Shown here: positions 27,194 to 37,181 of the stretch, piece by piece | Numbering within the stretch: the first letter of the stretch is position 1 | Layout: every line of letters starts with the position of its first letter | Source: Fischerella sp. PCC 9605 | Lineage (GTDB): Bacteria > Cyanobacteriota > Cyanobacteriia > Cyanobacteriales > Nostocaceae | Reading direction: 5' to 3' | NCBI RefSeq assembly: GCF_000517105.1 | Contig: NZ_KI912149.1 | Coordinates: 384,712 to 448,711, forward strand | DNA length: 64,000 nucleotides | The notes under the pieces: generated by a model | Told to the model about the DNA's origin: nothing | The model's database searches: none | Seen by the model: the letters and a program-made list of their open reading frames with translations, nothing else | Position numbers and translations under genes: made by a program

Positions 27194-27988
27194 CAGCCAG
27201 TATTCCGTGTACAAGTCTATATTTTCTTCTCTGTTAGTTTCGCGTCAACAGGAAAAAAGACGCTCTGGAAAAATCTTTGGAATTATGTAACCAAAGATAA
27301 ATAATAATCACATTTAGATAATAGGAGGAGAAGCATCAAAGGCACATCATCAAATCTTTATAATTGTATAGTTAAAAATTCGTACAGATAAAAATGAGGG
27401 AAAAATAGGAACTTTCACCTCTTTATTTGAATTGAATATATATGGAAATCCTATTTGAGTATTAGGATTTTCTTATCAAACAAGCCACATGGACTAGACA
27501 GTAGGGTCTTGGAAGTTCATCTATGTAGACACCCACAAGCAGCTACTCTACGATAAGGGCTACGCCCTGCGAGTGCAAGATGCGACTGCCGTGTACTTTA
27601 CTTGCCTTGCCGCAGGGTCTGACACAAAGAAAAGACACAAACTAAATTCTCATGAATCATTTAGTATTACTGTAGTTAATGTACGGATATCCATAAAAAT
27701 TAGAGCAAAAGCACTGATATGAATTACTATTTATATTTATTTATCTAATATTTAAAAAATCATAGAAATTTTTATACTAGAATATCTGTCTTAATTTTTA
27801 ATTCAACATAGTATATACGATTTTTAGTAATTTATTTTAGATACAACAGCTAATTAGAACAAAAACTATAGTATAGATGTTCTTCATCGTTAAGGCATCT
27901 CGCTTACCCAGATCTATGGGGTGGACTTTTCGACCACCCCACAGAAGGTTGACTTGTAAAAACTAAATTTGCTCAGACTTTTAGGTTG
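27194..27988. other. Intergenic region with degenerate repeat and hairpin
   Basis: No gene is visible in this AT-rich gap of about 800 bp. At 27512-27590 is a decayed copy of the GC-rich repeat unit (TATGTAGACACCCACAAGC, CTACTCTACGATAAGGGCTA), the family seen intact at 48210-48480. At 27917-27941 TGGGGTGG pairs with CCACCCCA; it lies 48 bp past the stop of the GT4 gene but has no T-tract in that direction. Confidence 0.55.
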
Positions 27989-29035
27989 TTAGCTAGCAAA
28001 TTTCAGCTGGGAGTTGAGTACCATCTCGTAGGCCCTTTCATACTGATCGGTCATTGTTTCGACGCTAAAGCGACTAACAACGTATTCTCGACAAGTTTGA
28101 CGATCTAGTTTTGTGGCGTCTGGTATAACCTCAATCATTTGTTCTAGTGAGTGGCAAACGAAACCAGTTTTGCCGTGGGCGATCACTTCTGGTACTGAAC
28201 CTAACGCCATGCCAACTACAGGTGTACCCGTTGCCATCGACTCAATCATTACCAGACCAAAAGGTTCTCGCCAATTGATAGGGAACAAAGTAACAGTTGC
28301 ACCACCCAAGAGTTTAACTTTATCTTCGTGGGAAATTTCACCCAAGTACTGAATTTGTTCGCCATCAATGAGTGGTTCGACTTGCTCTTTAAAAAATTCC
28401 TGGTCAACCACATCAACTTTGCCTGCCATTTTCAAGGGCAGCCCACTAGCAAGAGCGACTTTAATTGCTTGTGTTGGCCCTTTTTCCGGAGAAATTCGGC
28501 CTACAAAGGCGAGGTAAGCAGGTTGTGCAGGTTCGCCAAAGAAGGGATAGACGGCTGTGTCTATACCGTTGTAGACAGTGTGGATATAGTTTAGACCCAA
28601 ACGCGGTTCTCGCTGTGCTTCGCTAATGCTGATGAAGGGCTGTTTAGCATAGCGGCGATACATTTTTTCGTTATCGGGTGTGAAAATCCCGTGCATCGTA
28701 TGCACTGTGGGTGTTTTGGTAAAACTTGTGTAAGGAAGAACGGGATAACCAATGTGAGAGTGAATGATATCGAAATGATGCGCGTTTTGGTAAACCTCAC
28801 TCAGCAACATCTGCTCGTAAATGTTTGCCTCTTTGATGTTGGGGTCAAGCCGTAAAGCCTTGTTATGAACTGAGTGAAGCTTTGCTTTAGTAATCGAGTC
28901 ACCAGAAGCAAATAAAGTGACTTGATGACCGCGCCGAACTAATTCATCCGTAACTAATTTGACAATTAGTTCGGTACCGCCGTAACGAAAGGGGGGAACA
29001 CGCTCCCATAAAGGAGAAATTTGAGCAATTCTCAT
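27989..29035 (-). CDS. GT4-family glycosyltransferase
   Basis: The 348-residue protein has a GT-B fold: N-terminal MRIAQISPLWERVPPFRYGG with the glycine-rich acceptor-side loop (GGTELIVKLV), and C-terminal LAFVGRISPEKGPTQAIKVA plus FPINWREPFGLVMIESMATG, the nucleotide-sugar-binding motif with the EPFGLVMIE glutamates. Donor and acceptor cannot be told from sequence. Members of this branch often act on exopolysaccharide or other envelope glycans. It lies upstream of the debranching-type gene on the same strand but is separated from it by 795 bp of non-coding DNA, so a joint role is only suggestive. Confidence 0.88.
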   Translation of the reverse strand: MRIAQISPLWERVPPFRYGGTELIVKLVTDELVRRGHQVTLFASGDSITKAKLHSVHNKALRLDPNIKEANIYEQMLLSEVYQNAHHFDIIHSHIGYPVLPYTSFTKTPTVHTMHGIFTPDNEKMYRRYAKQPFISISEAQREPRLGLNYIHTVYNGIDTAVYPFFGEPAQPAYLAFVGRISPEKGPTQAIKVALASGLPLKMAGKVDVVDQEFFKEQVEPLIDGEQIQYLGEISHEDKVKLLGGATVTLFPINWREPFGLVMIESMATGTPVVGMALGSVPEVIAHGKTGFVCHSLEQMIEVIPDATKLDRQTCREYVVSRFSVETMTDQYERAYEMVLNSQLKFAS

Positions 29036-30555
29036 GTTTCACCTATGCAGGTAATTATTAGCACATTTGCCCTAAAAAATGCGATCGCACAAAACTAAAT
29101 ATTTTCAAGCCCGGGCAAACATACTATGCCTTATGTCGAATTTTGCTAGTCCTGATGGTGGAACTAAATTAAGCTGCATACTTGTCTTTTCAAAAACTCT
29201 ATAGATATCATCTTCCTTCCCATCAAGGCTTTTTCTAGCAATAGTTATGCTAATCCTACTCAGTAGTAATTGCAGACTTAAATCAATACTCTGAGTAAAG
29301 GATGTAAGTTTGCATTATATCACATGTTTTTAAGATTTCTGACGAAATATTGACGATAAAGTAATATTACCTGAAATAGATTTAATTAGCAATATGCTGC
29401 ATAAACAAAGGCGATCGCAACAACAAATGGGCGTTACAGAGGAATTAAAAATACAAAAGGTAAAAGCTTATACATTTGATTAAAGCTGAGCAAGATCAAA
29501 AGGATACAGAAGCCATAAAGTTGAAAATACAAGGATTTTCATGTATTTTGTTACGGACTTAATGGGTGTCTATCTTGAAAATAGGAAATAGGAGATAGAG
29601 TGTAGGGAATGATAAAGATGGATTTTTATACTTTGATTTGTGATAATTTATAATGTGGAACTGTCTTGAGTAGAAGAAGGTAAGCGAAATTTTAAAAACC
29701 CTATATGGTAAGGATTTCGTCTATTTTAGCGTGTCAAAAAATATCAGATATACAGGCTTGAAAATAAAGCAGACATGGTAAATTACTAAGTATTTTGATG
29801 TTTTCTATTTAGCCAATTAAGAACGAAAATTTTGATGGATGGTAAGCACCTTAGCGCTTCCAATCAGTTTTAAAGTACTTAACTAAAACTTGGAAATTAC
29901 CCTGTTTTGCTCAATAGCCCGCTTCTACCAGAACAGAGGTAAAAATATGAAAAGCTCTTTGTGCCTCACATCAGAAAACAAATTAGAAACAGTTTTTCAG
30001 AGTTAGAGGTTTCTAAAGGTTGCGACTTGAATTGAAAATCAAAATCAAACTCAACCCTCATCAACAAGTAATAGAACCTTATATCTGTAGGATGTTAGTT
30101 AACGGCAGGTTAGCGAAAGCAATCATTCGTGAGAGCTTGTACAATTTCAGCAGACAATAGTCATGGAAATACTAATTTTGTGATTCTAAACTCATGCTTG
30201 CTGACAGTTGCTTTCCCAGTCCTAAAACTTGTCATTTTTGCGGTAATGTCAAATCATCTGTTTTTCTGGAATATAGTGTTTTTTGGGTTTGAAAAAATTT
30301 TGTGTCGCGACATCTTGTGAAGTATAAACAAAGTTAGACCTATTTCCGCTTGCAATGGCAAGAGTCACGCTCATTTCCCATGCTGTACGCTTAGCGCCCT
30401 TATGGGTGCTTCCTGTAAGGTAGGGTTAGGTGACAGAACCATGTCACCATTCTTTACATATTGCAACCATCTGCTTGATTTGAAAGTCCGTTGTAATTTG
30501 TACAATGCAGCTGTGACGTGGATAATGTCCAGATTGTGGCTCCTTTAGGACGTTC
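29036..30555. other. 1.5-kb gene-free AT-rich region
   Basis: The largest empty space in the window separates divergent gt4 and the DICT-domain kinase. I read all frames and found only short chance frames (for example 30129-30320, which lacks a ribosome-binding site and family resemblance). There is one HIP1 site at 29410. A short copy of the GC-rich repeat (ACGCTTAGCGCCCTTATGGG) is at 30387-30418. No tRNA or structured RNA could be recognised. Confidence 0.5.
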
Positions 30556-32568
30556 ATGAGCATTTCAACTTCCGTGCTGAGCGATATGCTACAGGCCTTG
30601 CCCCACCTGCGGCCCCAACTATATTTCAAAGCTTCGCTAACGGCGCTGTCCCATGCGATGGAGGATCAGGTATTGGCCGCCACTTTAGAGCAGCCCTTGG
30701 TGATTGCTAGCTTTCAACGAGAGCGATTCTATCGCCAGGAGGCTCATCGCTATCAACGGCTTGCCCTGCGAAGTAATCAAATATACGTATTATCCGCACC
30801 AGAAACTGATTTTACGAACAGCTCGGAGTACTACGAAAAGATAGCTTTTGAGCCAGATGATGCTTTGAGTCAAGAGTGGCATTTGGTAGTAATTGCCCAA
30901 AACTATGCTACTTGTTTAGTTTGCCGAGAAAGCCTTGGCTCTCTAGCCAAGAATAGGCAACTGCGGGAGTTAAGCCCTGGTCTGGATATGGACGCGGCGC
31001 GAAGATTTGAGGGAATTTGGACGGCAGAACGAGGAGTTAGCCTCAAAGCAGCCGAATTATTATTCGAGAGAATTTTGGCTTATAGACCGGAGTTAGCAGG
31101 TAAAATTGAGCAGGCACGGCAGCGGTTTGGTATTGGGGGGCGCAAGATTGATGCAGAAGCAAGCCAACAGCTGAGCGAATATGCTTGCGACATTGACACA
31201 GACCCCTTTGTACAGCGTTTGGTAACATACCTGCAAGCGAGCCAGTACAAATTGCACAAAGCGTACCGTTCCATCTCCGCCCAAGCCCGTAAAGAACGCC
31301 TTGTCAATTCAATTAGTACCGCAATTAGGCGATCGCTCAATCCCCAAGAAATTTTGAAAGTGGCGGCGCAAGAGTTGGGACAACATCTAGGGGCTTGTCG
31401 CTGTCTCATCTACCGCGCCCAAGCTACAGACACCCAAGCTATCATTGAACACGAGTTTTTAAGTTTTGATGTTTTATCACTTTTGGGACATGCCTGGCCA
31501 TTAGAAAACAATCCTCTGTTTCAGGAAGTGGTTTTACTGGGTGAAGGCGTCCGTGTTGCTGATACTGTCAACGACTCGCGGGTAAGTGGTTCCAAAACGC
31601 TTTGGCAGATAGTGGAAAGATTTGCCATTCGTTCTTGGCTAATGGAACCAGTGGTTTTTCAGGGGCGGTTGTTAGGCATAGTAGAATTGCACTATTGCGG
31701 TGAAAATCCCCATGATTGGCAAGCTGGGGAATTAGATTTGGTAAAGGCGATCGCCACCCAAATAGGTGCAGCTCTCATCCAAGCTGAAGCCTACGCTAAC
31801 CTAGAAGAATTGAACCAGCAACTAGAAGCCCTCGATCGTACCCGCAGCAACCTGATCGCGATCACCGGACACGAACTCCGCACACCCCTATCCACCATTC
31901 AAGTGTGTTTGGAAAGCCTTGCCAGCGAACCTGATATGCCTCTAGAACTACGGCAGGTAATGCTGAACACAGCTCTTGCTGATTCAGACCGGATGCGAAA
32001 ACTCATTCAAGATTTTCTCACGCTTTCCAATTTAGAAAGTGGGCGAGTAGAATGGCATCCAGAATCTCTGACCTTACAAGAGTGTGTAGATTTAGCACTC
32101 AGCCGCATTCGCACTCGCATGACTACTGATAAGTTGCCCGAAATCACAACCGAAATTGCACGCAACCTGCCTTTGGTCAGAGCTGATGGTGATTGGTTGG
32201 TGGAAGTACTGGCAAAACTCGTAGATAACGCTTGCAAATTTACACCACCAGAAGGGCAGATTACTATTAAGGCTACTCGCAATAACAAACAAATGGTCGA
32301 GGTGACTGTCGCTGATACGGGGCGAGGTATAGAACCTAATCGACTAGAAGTAGTTTTTGACCGCTTTTATCAGGAAGAGGGAGCGCTGCGGCGTAGCACC
32401 GGCGGTACAGGTTTAGGGTTGGCTATTTGCCGTCAGATTGTCAATGGCTGGGGTGGCGAGATTTGGGCAGAATCAAATGGCAAAAACCAGGGCAGTGAAT
32501 TTCACTTCACCATACCCATCGTTGAGGGAAGTCAAGAGCAAAAGACTTCAAAAGTCAAGAGTCAATAA
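30556..32568 (+). CDS. DICT-domain sensor histidine kinase with GAF domain
   Basis: The 670-residue soluble kinase starts with a DICT sensory domain (about 1-180: LYFKASLTALSHAMEDQVLA, PLVIASFQRERFYRQEAHRY), a domain associated with two-component and cyclic-di-GMP proteins. A GAF domain follows (about 250-410; ACRCLIYRAQATDTQAIIEH), then HisKA with His439 in ITGHELRTPL, then HATPase_c with the N, G1 and G2 boxes (LVDNACKFTPPEGQ, VADTGRGIEPN, GGTGLGLAICRQIV). There is no receiver domain and no response-regulator gene nearby, so its partner is elsewhere. ATG 30556 gives a good start. No membrane span is visible. Confidence 0.9.
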   Translation: MSISTSVLSDMLQALPHLRPQLYFKASLTALSHAMEDQVLAATLEQPLVIASFQRERFYRQEAHRYQRLALRSNQIYVLSAPETDFTNSSEYYEKIAFEPDDALSQEWHLVVIAQNYATCLVCRESLGSLAKNRQLRELSPGLDMDAARRFEGIWTAERGVSLKAAELLFERILAYRPELAGKIEQARQRFGIGGRKIDAEASQQLSEYACDIDTDPFVQRLVTYLQASQYKLHKAYRSISAQARKERLVNSISTAIRRSLNPQEILKVAAQELGQHLGACRCLIYRAQATDTQAIIEHEFLSFDVLSLLGHAWPLENNPLFQEVVLLGEGVRVADTVNDSRVSGSKTLWQIVERFAIRSWLMEPVVFQGRLLGIVELHYCGENPHDWQAGELDLVKAIATQIGAALIQAEAYANLEELNQQLEALDRTRSNLIAITGHELRTPLSTIQVCLESLASEPDMPLELRQVMLNTALADSDRMRKLIQDFLTLSNLESGRVEWHPESLTLQECVDLALSRIRTRMTTDKLPEITTEIARNLPLVRADGDWLVEVLAKLVDNACKFTPPEGQITIKATRNNKQMVEVTVADTGRGIEPNRLEVVFDRFYQEEGALRRSTGGTGLGLAICRQIVNGWGGEIWAESNGKNQGSEFHFTIPIVEGSQEQKTSKVKSQ

Positions 32569-32571
32569 TCA

Positions 32572-32665
32572 TTAGTCATTTGTTGTTCGTTGTTTGGTGT
32601 TTGTTGTTTGGTGTCTTAACAACCAACAACCAACAACCAACAACCAACAAACAACTAAACTGTTA
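32572..32665. repeat. GTTGTTTGGTG / AACAACCAACAACC repeat upstream of psaD
   Basis: GTTGTTCGTTGTTTGGTG units followed by the complementary CAACAACCAACAACCAACAA form a long imperfect hairpin 80-170 bp upstream of psaD. As it directly follows the kinase stop it may also end that transcript. Confidence 0.65.
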
Positions 32666-32739
32666 CAGTTCCTTACACAATCGCAATATAACCCCAGTTG
32701 CGGTGTTAGTATGCCGTAAAAACGTTGAGAGAAACTTTT

Positions 32740-33168
32740 ATGGCAGAAACACTTTCTGGACAAACTCCAGTATTTGGCGGCAGCACTGGCGGCTTGCTCA
32801 AAAAAGCAGAAGTAGAAGAAAAGTACGCGATTACTTGGACTAGCCCAAAACAGCAAGTTTTTGAAATGCCTACTGGTGGCTCTGCCATTATGCGGCAAGG
32901 AGAGAACTTGCTGTATCTAGCTCGTAAAGAGCAATGCATCGCTCTGGGTGGTCAACTCCGGAAATTCAAAATCACGGACTACAAAATTTACCGGATTTAC
33001 CCCAACGGAGAAACCGCTTATATTCATCCGGCTGATGGTGTCTTCCCAGAGAAGGTTAACCAAGGTCGTGAGAAAGTGCGTTATGTAGACCGCAGTATCG
33101 GTGAGAATCCCGAGCCTTCTAAACTCAAGTTCAGTGGCACAGCTACCTACGACGCTCCCAATCCATAG
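32740..33168 (+). CDS. psaD: Photosystem I reaction center subunit II (PsaD)
   Basis: PsaD sits on the stromal side of photosystem I and forms the docking site for ferredoxin. The 142-residue protein begins [20 protein letters not shown] and contains [40 protein letters not shown] and [20 protein letters not shown], all diagnostic of the family, plus the basic ferredoxin-contact segment. ATG 32740 is the start; a TTG five codons earlier is in frame but extends beyond the family N-terminus. trpE follows 122 bp downstream on the same strand. Confidence 0.98.
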   Translation: MAETLSGQTPVFGGSTGGLLKKAEVEEKYAITWTSPKQQVFEMPTGGSAIMRQGENLLYLARKEQCIALGGQLRKFKITDYKIYRIYPNGETAYIHPADGVFPEKVNQGREKVRYVDRSIGENPEPSKLKFSGTATYDAPNP

Positions 33169-33290
33169 TTAATTTGGGTTATTAGGGATTGGGAACTAGA
33201 GTAGTATGAAGTCTGAAGTATAAGATATTAAGACTTATCCTCCAGGTTTCTAGCTTTCCCTGGTTCCTAATCCCCCAGTATTGATTATTT

Positions 33291-34817
33291 ATGATTTTCC
33301 CCGATTTCCCCCAATTCTCCGAGTTAGCAAAAGGTGGTAACTTTGTGCCGGTGTATCAGGAATGGGTAGCCGATCTAGATACACCAGTTTCTGCTTGGTA
33401 TAAAGTTTGTGCTGGACAACCCTACAGTTTTTTGCTGGAATCGGTAGAAGGTGGGGAAAAAGTAGGACGTTATAGTTTATTGGGTTGCGATCCGTTGTGG
33501 ATTTTAGAAGCAAGGGGCGATTGCACTACCCAAACACTCCGCGATGGTTCTCAAGTTGTATTTGAAGGCGACCCTTTTACAGCTTTAGCCACGTGTTTGG
33601 AACCTTACTACCCAGTCAAGTTACCCCAATTACCGCCAGGAATTGGCGGTTTATTTGGGTTTTGGGGCTATGAATTGATTCAGTGGATAGAACCCCGTGT
33701 GCCAATTCATCCGCAAGACGACCGTAATATCCCTGATGGTGTGTGGATGCAGGTAGATCACCTGTTGATTTTTGACCAAGTCAAACGCAAAATTTGGGCG
33801 ATCGCCTATGCTGATTTGCGCGATGTAAAGACGCGCCATGGCGCGTCTTTACAGGCAGCATATGAAAAAGCGTGCGATCGCGTTACTCAGATGGTCAGCA
33901 AGCTATCTCTACCCCTGTCACCTCAAAGTACCTTATTGGAGTGGAAACCGCCAGGGAATAGGAAATTAGGGGAAATAGAGGAGTATAAAAGTAATTTTAC
34001 GCGGGATGAATTTTGTGCCAGTGTCAAAAAGGCCAAAGAATACATCAAAGCTGGAGATATCTTTCAAGTTGTAATTTCCCAACGCTTATCGACAGAATAC
34101 ACACGTGACCCCTTCGCCCTGTATCGTTCCCTGCGCCAGATTAATCCTTCTCCTTACATGGCATTTTTTAACTTCCAAGATTGGCAAATTATCGGTTCCA
34201 GTCCGGAAGTAATGGTAAAAGCCGAACGCGATCCAGAAGAAGGGATAATCGCTACAGTACGTCCTATCGCTGGTACGCGCCCGCGCGGTAAAACACCACA
34301 GGAAGACATAGCCTTAGCAGAGGATTTACTCAAAGACCCCAAGGAAATAGCCGAACATGTCATGCTTGTTGATTTAGGGCGCAATGATTTGGGGCGCGTG
34401 TGCCAAAGCGGTACGGTGAAAGTAGACGAATTAATGGTAGTTGAACGCTACTCTCACGTTATGCATATTGTCAGCAACGTTGTGGGTAAATTAGCACCTG
34501 GTAAAACTGCGTGGGACTTACTCAAAGCTTGTTTCCCTGCTGGTACGGTTAGCGGCGCGCCCAAAATTCGGGCAATGGAAATAATACATGAGTTAGAGCC
34601 TTCTCGCCGGGGTGTGTATTCTGGTGTATATGGATATTACGATTTTGAAGGACAATTGAATTCTGCTATAGCAATTCGGACTATGGTTGTACGTAATAAT
34701 ACTGTAACCGTGCAAGCAGGTGCGGGTTTGGTAGCTGATTCAGAGCCAGAAAGAGAGTATGAAGAGACTTTGAATAAGGCTAGAGGTTTGTTAGAAGCGA
34801 TACGTTGTTTGCTGTGA
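33291..34817 (+). CDS. trpE: Anthranilate synthase component I
   Basis: TrpE converts chorismate and ammonia to anthranilate, the first step of tryptophan synthesis; its glutaminase partner TrpG is not in the window. The 508-residue protein has the N-terminal regulatory domain with LLESVEGGEKVGRYSLLG (the LLES tryptophan-feedback motif) and the catalytic chorismate-binding domain: VVISQRLSTEY, YMAFFNFQDWQIIGSSPEVM, TVRPIAGTRPRGKT, DLGRNDLGRV, GTVSGAPKIRAMEI and GAGLVADSEPEREYEET. Residues 179-188 (VKTRHGASLQ) are encoded by a 28-bp palindromic repeat inserted in frame between the two domains. No attenuator-like leader was noticed. Confidence 0.96.
   Translation: MIFPDFPQFSELAKGGNFVPVYQEWVADLDTPVSAWYKVCAGQPYSFLLESVEGGEKVGRYSLLGCDPLWILEARGDCTTQTLRDGSQVVFEGDPFTALATCLEPYYPVKLPQLPPGIGGLFGFWGYELIQWIEPRVPIHPQDDRNIPDGVWMQVDHLLIFDQVKRKIWAIAYADLRDVKTRHGASLQAAYEKACDRVTQMVSKLSLPLSPQSTLLEWKPPGNRKLGEIEEYKSNFTRDEFCASVKKAKEYIKAGDIFQVVISQRLSTEYTRDPFALYRSLRQINPSPYMAFFNFQDWQIIGSSPEVMVKAERDPEEGIIATVRPIAGTRPRGKTPQEDIALAEDLLKDPKEIAEHVMLVDLGRNDLGRVCQSGTVKVDELMVVERYSHVMHIVSNVVGKLAPGKTAWDLLKACFPAGTVSGAPKIRAMEIIHELEPSRRGVYSGVYGYYDFEGQLNSAIAIRTMVVRNNTVTVQAGAGLVADSEPEREYEETLNKARGLLEAIRCLL
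33825..33852. repeat. 28-bp perfect palindrome inside trpE
   Basis: The arm GTAAAGACGCGCCA is followed by its exact reverse complement, with the centre at CCATGG. It is a member of the family at 41967 and 63655, which differs at two arm positions (GTAGAGACGTGCC). Here it is read in frame as VKTRHGASL. Confidence 0.92.
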
Positions 34818-34866
34818 ACCTTTTTTGTGTAAAACCTGAATGGATGATACTGCCTATCCTACAACT

Positions 34867-35409
34867 TCAAGTTGTTGGGTTTTGATCTTCATCCAAGATT
34901 GTTCCTTCTAGATTGGCGTCACTTAAGTCAGCTTGATTTAAATTAACTTCGTCCAATTCTGCTTGGCTTAGATCCGCTTGGGTTAAATCTGCTTTTGCTA
35001 AGTCGGCGTGGCTGAGATCGGCTTCATTTAGAGAAACTGCTTTCAGGTTAGCTTCCTGCATTTCAGCTTCACTAAGAGAAGCGCCAATTAACTTTGCTAT
35101 TGTCAAGTTTGCCTGATTCAAATTAGCACCATCCAAAATGGCTTCTTCTAGAATCGCTCCATCCAGGATAGCTCCATTCAAATTGGCTCCTGTAAGATTT
35201 GCCTGATTTAGATTAGCTCCATTCAAGTCCGCTTCAATCAGGCTAGCTTTACTGAAATTAACTCCCCTTAGATCGGCTCCATCAAGAATGGCTCTGTCTA
35301 AAATTACTTCACTCAGGTTAGCTCCTTCCAAGTATGCTTCGCTTAGGTCTACGCCAGTGAAATCTCTTTCACCCGCAGCGTATTGTGCTAATAATTCAGA
35401 AGCTTTCAT
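34867..35409 (-). CDS. Pentapeptide-repeat protein
   Basis: From residue 15 to 175 the protein is almost wholly built of A(N/D)Lxx repeats (LEGANLSEVILDRAILDGAD, LNGANLNQANLTGANLNGAI), predicting a right-handed quadrilateral beta-helix of about 30 coils. There is no signal peptide, no kinase domain and no membrane segment. Functions of such proteins vary (some mimic DNA and protect gyrase), and none can be assigned here. It converges with trpE, with a 49-bp gap holding a small ACAACTT/AAGTTGT inverted repeat. Confidence 0.92.
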   Translation of the reverse strand: MKASELLAQYAAGERDFTGVDLSEAYLEGANLSEVILDRAILDGADLRGVNFSKASLIEADLNGANLNQANLTGANLNGAILDGAILEEAILDGANLNQANLTIAKLIGASLSEAEMQEANLKAVSLNEADLSHADLAKADLTQADLSQAELDEVNLNQADLSDANLEGTILDEDQNPTT

Positions 35410-35765
35410 TGTCTTCCCCTCCTACAAGTTTCTACTGCACTTCTCAGCTTAGGAGCGCAGATTTTCAGCGCAGAGGAATAATCCACCGTCAAATTTGACC
35501 TCCATTTATTACTAGTTAGGTGCGTTATCTTTACATCGCCTTGTATTCTGTTTAGCATGATGCATTCATTGCTTAATCCACGTCCTTCCTTGGCAAGAAT
35601 TTGCATACTAGCTATCTTTCCTGTGGATGTAAGCCATTAGTGTTAGAGGGAAAAGGGCGATCGCGCCTATAACCAAAATTGGCGATCGCCTTCCATCACA
35701 CAAGTGTTTCCCTAATTGCCAATAATTAAATTAGAAAGCATTAAAAGTCAGGCTGAGGTAAATCT
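35410..35765. other. Intergenic region between divergent pentapeptide and Uma2 genes
   Basis: Two HIP1 octamers sit close together (GGGCGATCGCGCC near 35656 and TTGGCGATCGCC near 35680). A 66-codon reverse frame (35406-35606) overlaps the pentapeptide start by four bases, but its composition is not protein-like and I do not call it. AGGCTGAGGTAAAT before 35766 contains a weak Shine-Dalgarno sequence for the Uma2 gene. Confidence 0.5.
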
Positions 35766-36353
35766 ATGGAAGCACCGCCAATCAGCTTACCCTCTACCGT
35801 AGAATTAAAAATCGACCTAACAGACGAACAATTTTGGCAGCTTTGTCAGAATAACCGCGACTTGAGATTTGAGCGCACCGCATCTGGGGAATTGATCATA
35901 ATGTCACCAACTGGAGGAGAAACAGGCAATCGTAATATTGAACTAGCGTATCAACTTCAAGCCTGGAGCCGCCAGAACAAATTAGGTAAAGCTTTTGACT
36001 CTTCAACAGGTTTTAAACTACCCAATGGTGCCGATCGCTCTCCCGATGCTTCTTGGATCGCAATAGAAAGGTGGGAGTCTCTCAGCAGAGAACAAAGACG
36101 GAAATTTCTGCCACTGTGTCCTGATTTTGTAGTGGAATTGTGTTCTCCTAGTGATTCCCTGAATAAAACTCGGGAGAAAATGCAAGAATACATTGAAAAT
36201 GGCGCACGTTTAGGCTGGTTAATTGATGCGGAAGCGCGACGAGTCGAAATTTATCGTCCAGGTAGAGATGTGGAGATTTTAGAAAATCCTTCTACTCTCT
36301 CAGGTGAGGATGTATTACCTGGATTTTTATTGGATTTAACGACAATTATGTAG
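35766..36353 (+). CDS. Uma2-family PD-(D/E)XK endonuclease-like protein (DUF820)
   Basis: The 195-residue protein fits the large cyanobacterial Uma2/DUF820 family. It shows the restriction-endonuclease-like core: FERTASGELIIMSPTGGETG near the N-terminus, then RSPDASWIAIERWE and CPDFVVELCSPSDSL, which provide the acidic active-site residues, then MQEYIENGARLGWLID and RRVEIYRPG. The family occurs in dozens of copies per genome, and its biological role is unknown. The stop codon TAG is inside the left arm of a palindromic repeat (36350-36377). Confidence 0.9.
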   Translation: MEAPPISLPSTVELKIDLTDEQFWQLCQNNRDLRFERTASGELIIMSPTGGETGNRNIELAYQLQAWSRQNKLGKAFDSSTGFKLPNGADRSPDASWIAIERWESLSREQRRKFLPLCPDFVVELCSPSDSLNKTREKMQEYIENGARLGWLIDAEARRVEIYRPGRDVEILENPSTLSGEDVLPGFLLDLTTIM

Positions 36354-36377
36354 AGACGCGAACTTTCGCGTCTCTAC
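36350..36377. repeat. GTAGAGACGCGAA inverted repeat at the Uma2 stop codon
   Basis: GTAGAGACGCGAA (36350-36362) and TTCGCGTCTCTAC (36365-36377) form a 13-bp perfect stem with a 2-base centre. The outer arm is shared with the 28-bp palindrome family. It lies between convergent Uma2 and purQ genes and may terminate both. Confidence 0.85.
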
Positions 36378-36381
36378 GTAA

Positions 36382-37059
36382 CTACACTAACGCCGCAACT
36401 TTCTCCACTAACCCAGCAAACAACTTCAACCCATCCGTACCGCCCAATGCTGGATCTGCTGCCCTCTCTGGGTGTGGCATCATTCCCAACACGTTGCCCG
36501 TAGAATTGCAAATACCGGCGATGTTGTTTACTGAGCCGTTGGGATTTTCTCCCTCGTAGCGGAACACTACTTGACCGTTATCTTCAAGTTTTGATAATGT
36601 CGCTTTATCGGCGTAAAATCGTCCCTCTCCGTGGGCTATGGGCAAAGTAATAATTTCACCAGCAGCATAAGTTTGCGTCCAAGCTAAATCGCCACGCTCG
36701 ACTTTCAAAGGAACGCGATCGCAGATAAAATGCAAATCCCGATTTCTCACCAACGCTCCAGGTAATAATCCTGCTTCAGTTAATACCTGAAATCCATTAC
36801 AAATACCGAGGACAAACTTGCCTTTTTGTACATGTTCGATAACTTGCTGCATCACAGGTGAGAAGCGAGCGATCGCACCGCAGCGCAAATAATCACCGTA
36901 GCTAAACCCACCAGGGATAATTACCACATCCAAATCGGCAATATCCGTTTCTTGATGCCAAACCATGCGAGTTGGTTGTCCCAGCACATCTCTGGTGACG
37001 TAAGCAACATCGCGATCGCAATTAGAGCCAGGAAAAACAATTACACCGAATTTAGTCAT
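36382..37059 (-). CDS. purQ: Phosphoribosylformylglycinamidine synthase subunit PurQ
   Basis: PurQ is the glutaminase of the three-part FGAM synthase (PurS-PurQ-PurL): it releases ammonia from glutamine for conversion of FGAR to FGAM. The 225-residue protein has the class I amidotransferase triad: Cys in [10 protein letters not shown] and His and Glu in [24 protein letters not shown] is a conserved PurQ block. It follows purS on the same strand with a 122-bp gap filled by repeats; purL is not in the window. Confidence 0.96.
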   Translation of the reverse strand: MTKFGVIVFPGSNCDRDVAYVTRDVLGQPTRMVWHQETDIADLDVVIIPGGFSYGDYLRCGAIARFSPVMQQVIEHVQKGKFVLGICNGFQVLTEAGLLPGALVRNRDLHFICDRVPLKVERGDLAWTQTYAAGEIITLPIAHGEGRFYADKATLSKLEDNGQVVFRYEGENPNGSVNNIAGICNSTGNVLGMMPHPERAADPALGGTDGLKLFAGLVEKVAALV

Positions 37060-37180
37060 TAGTCAATGGTCATTGGTCATTGGTCATTGGTCAATAGTTA
37101 GTGGTCAATAGTTAGTGGTTAGTAGTTAGTGGTTATTCTCCCCATCACCCCATCTCCCCATCACCCCATCTCCCCATTTC
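37060..37180. repeat. GTCATTGGTC, TTAGTGGTTAGT and CATCTCCCCATCACCC repeats
   Basis: The purS-purQ gap consists of three repeat types: GTCATTGGTCATTGGTC, GTTAGTGGTTAGTAG and CACCCCATCTCCCCATC. The last is the complement of the GGGGTGATGGGGTGATG tandem repeat at 63545-63611. Confidence 0.75.
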
Positions 37181-37181
37181 C

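Noticed and set aside
30129-30320. 63-codon forward frame in the large empty region
   Set aside because: High A+T, hydrophobic by composition, no ribosome-binding site, no family resemblance.
35406-35606. 66-codon reverse frame overlapping the pentapeptide gene start
   Set aside because: No ribosome-binding site, unnatural composition and no recognisable motif.
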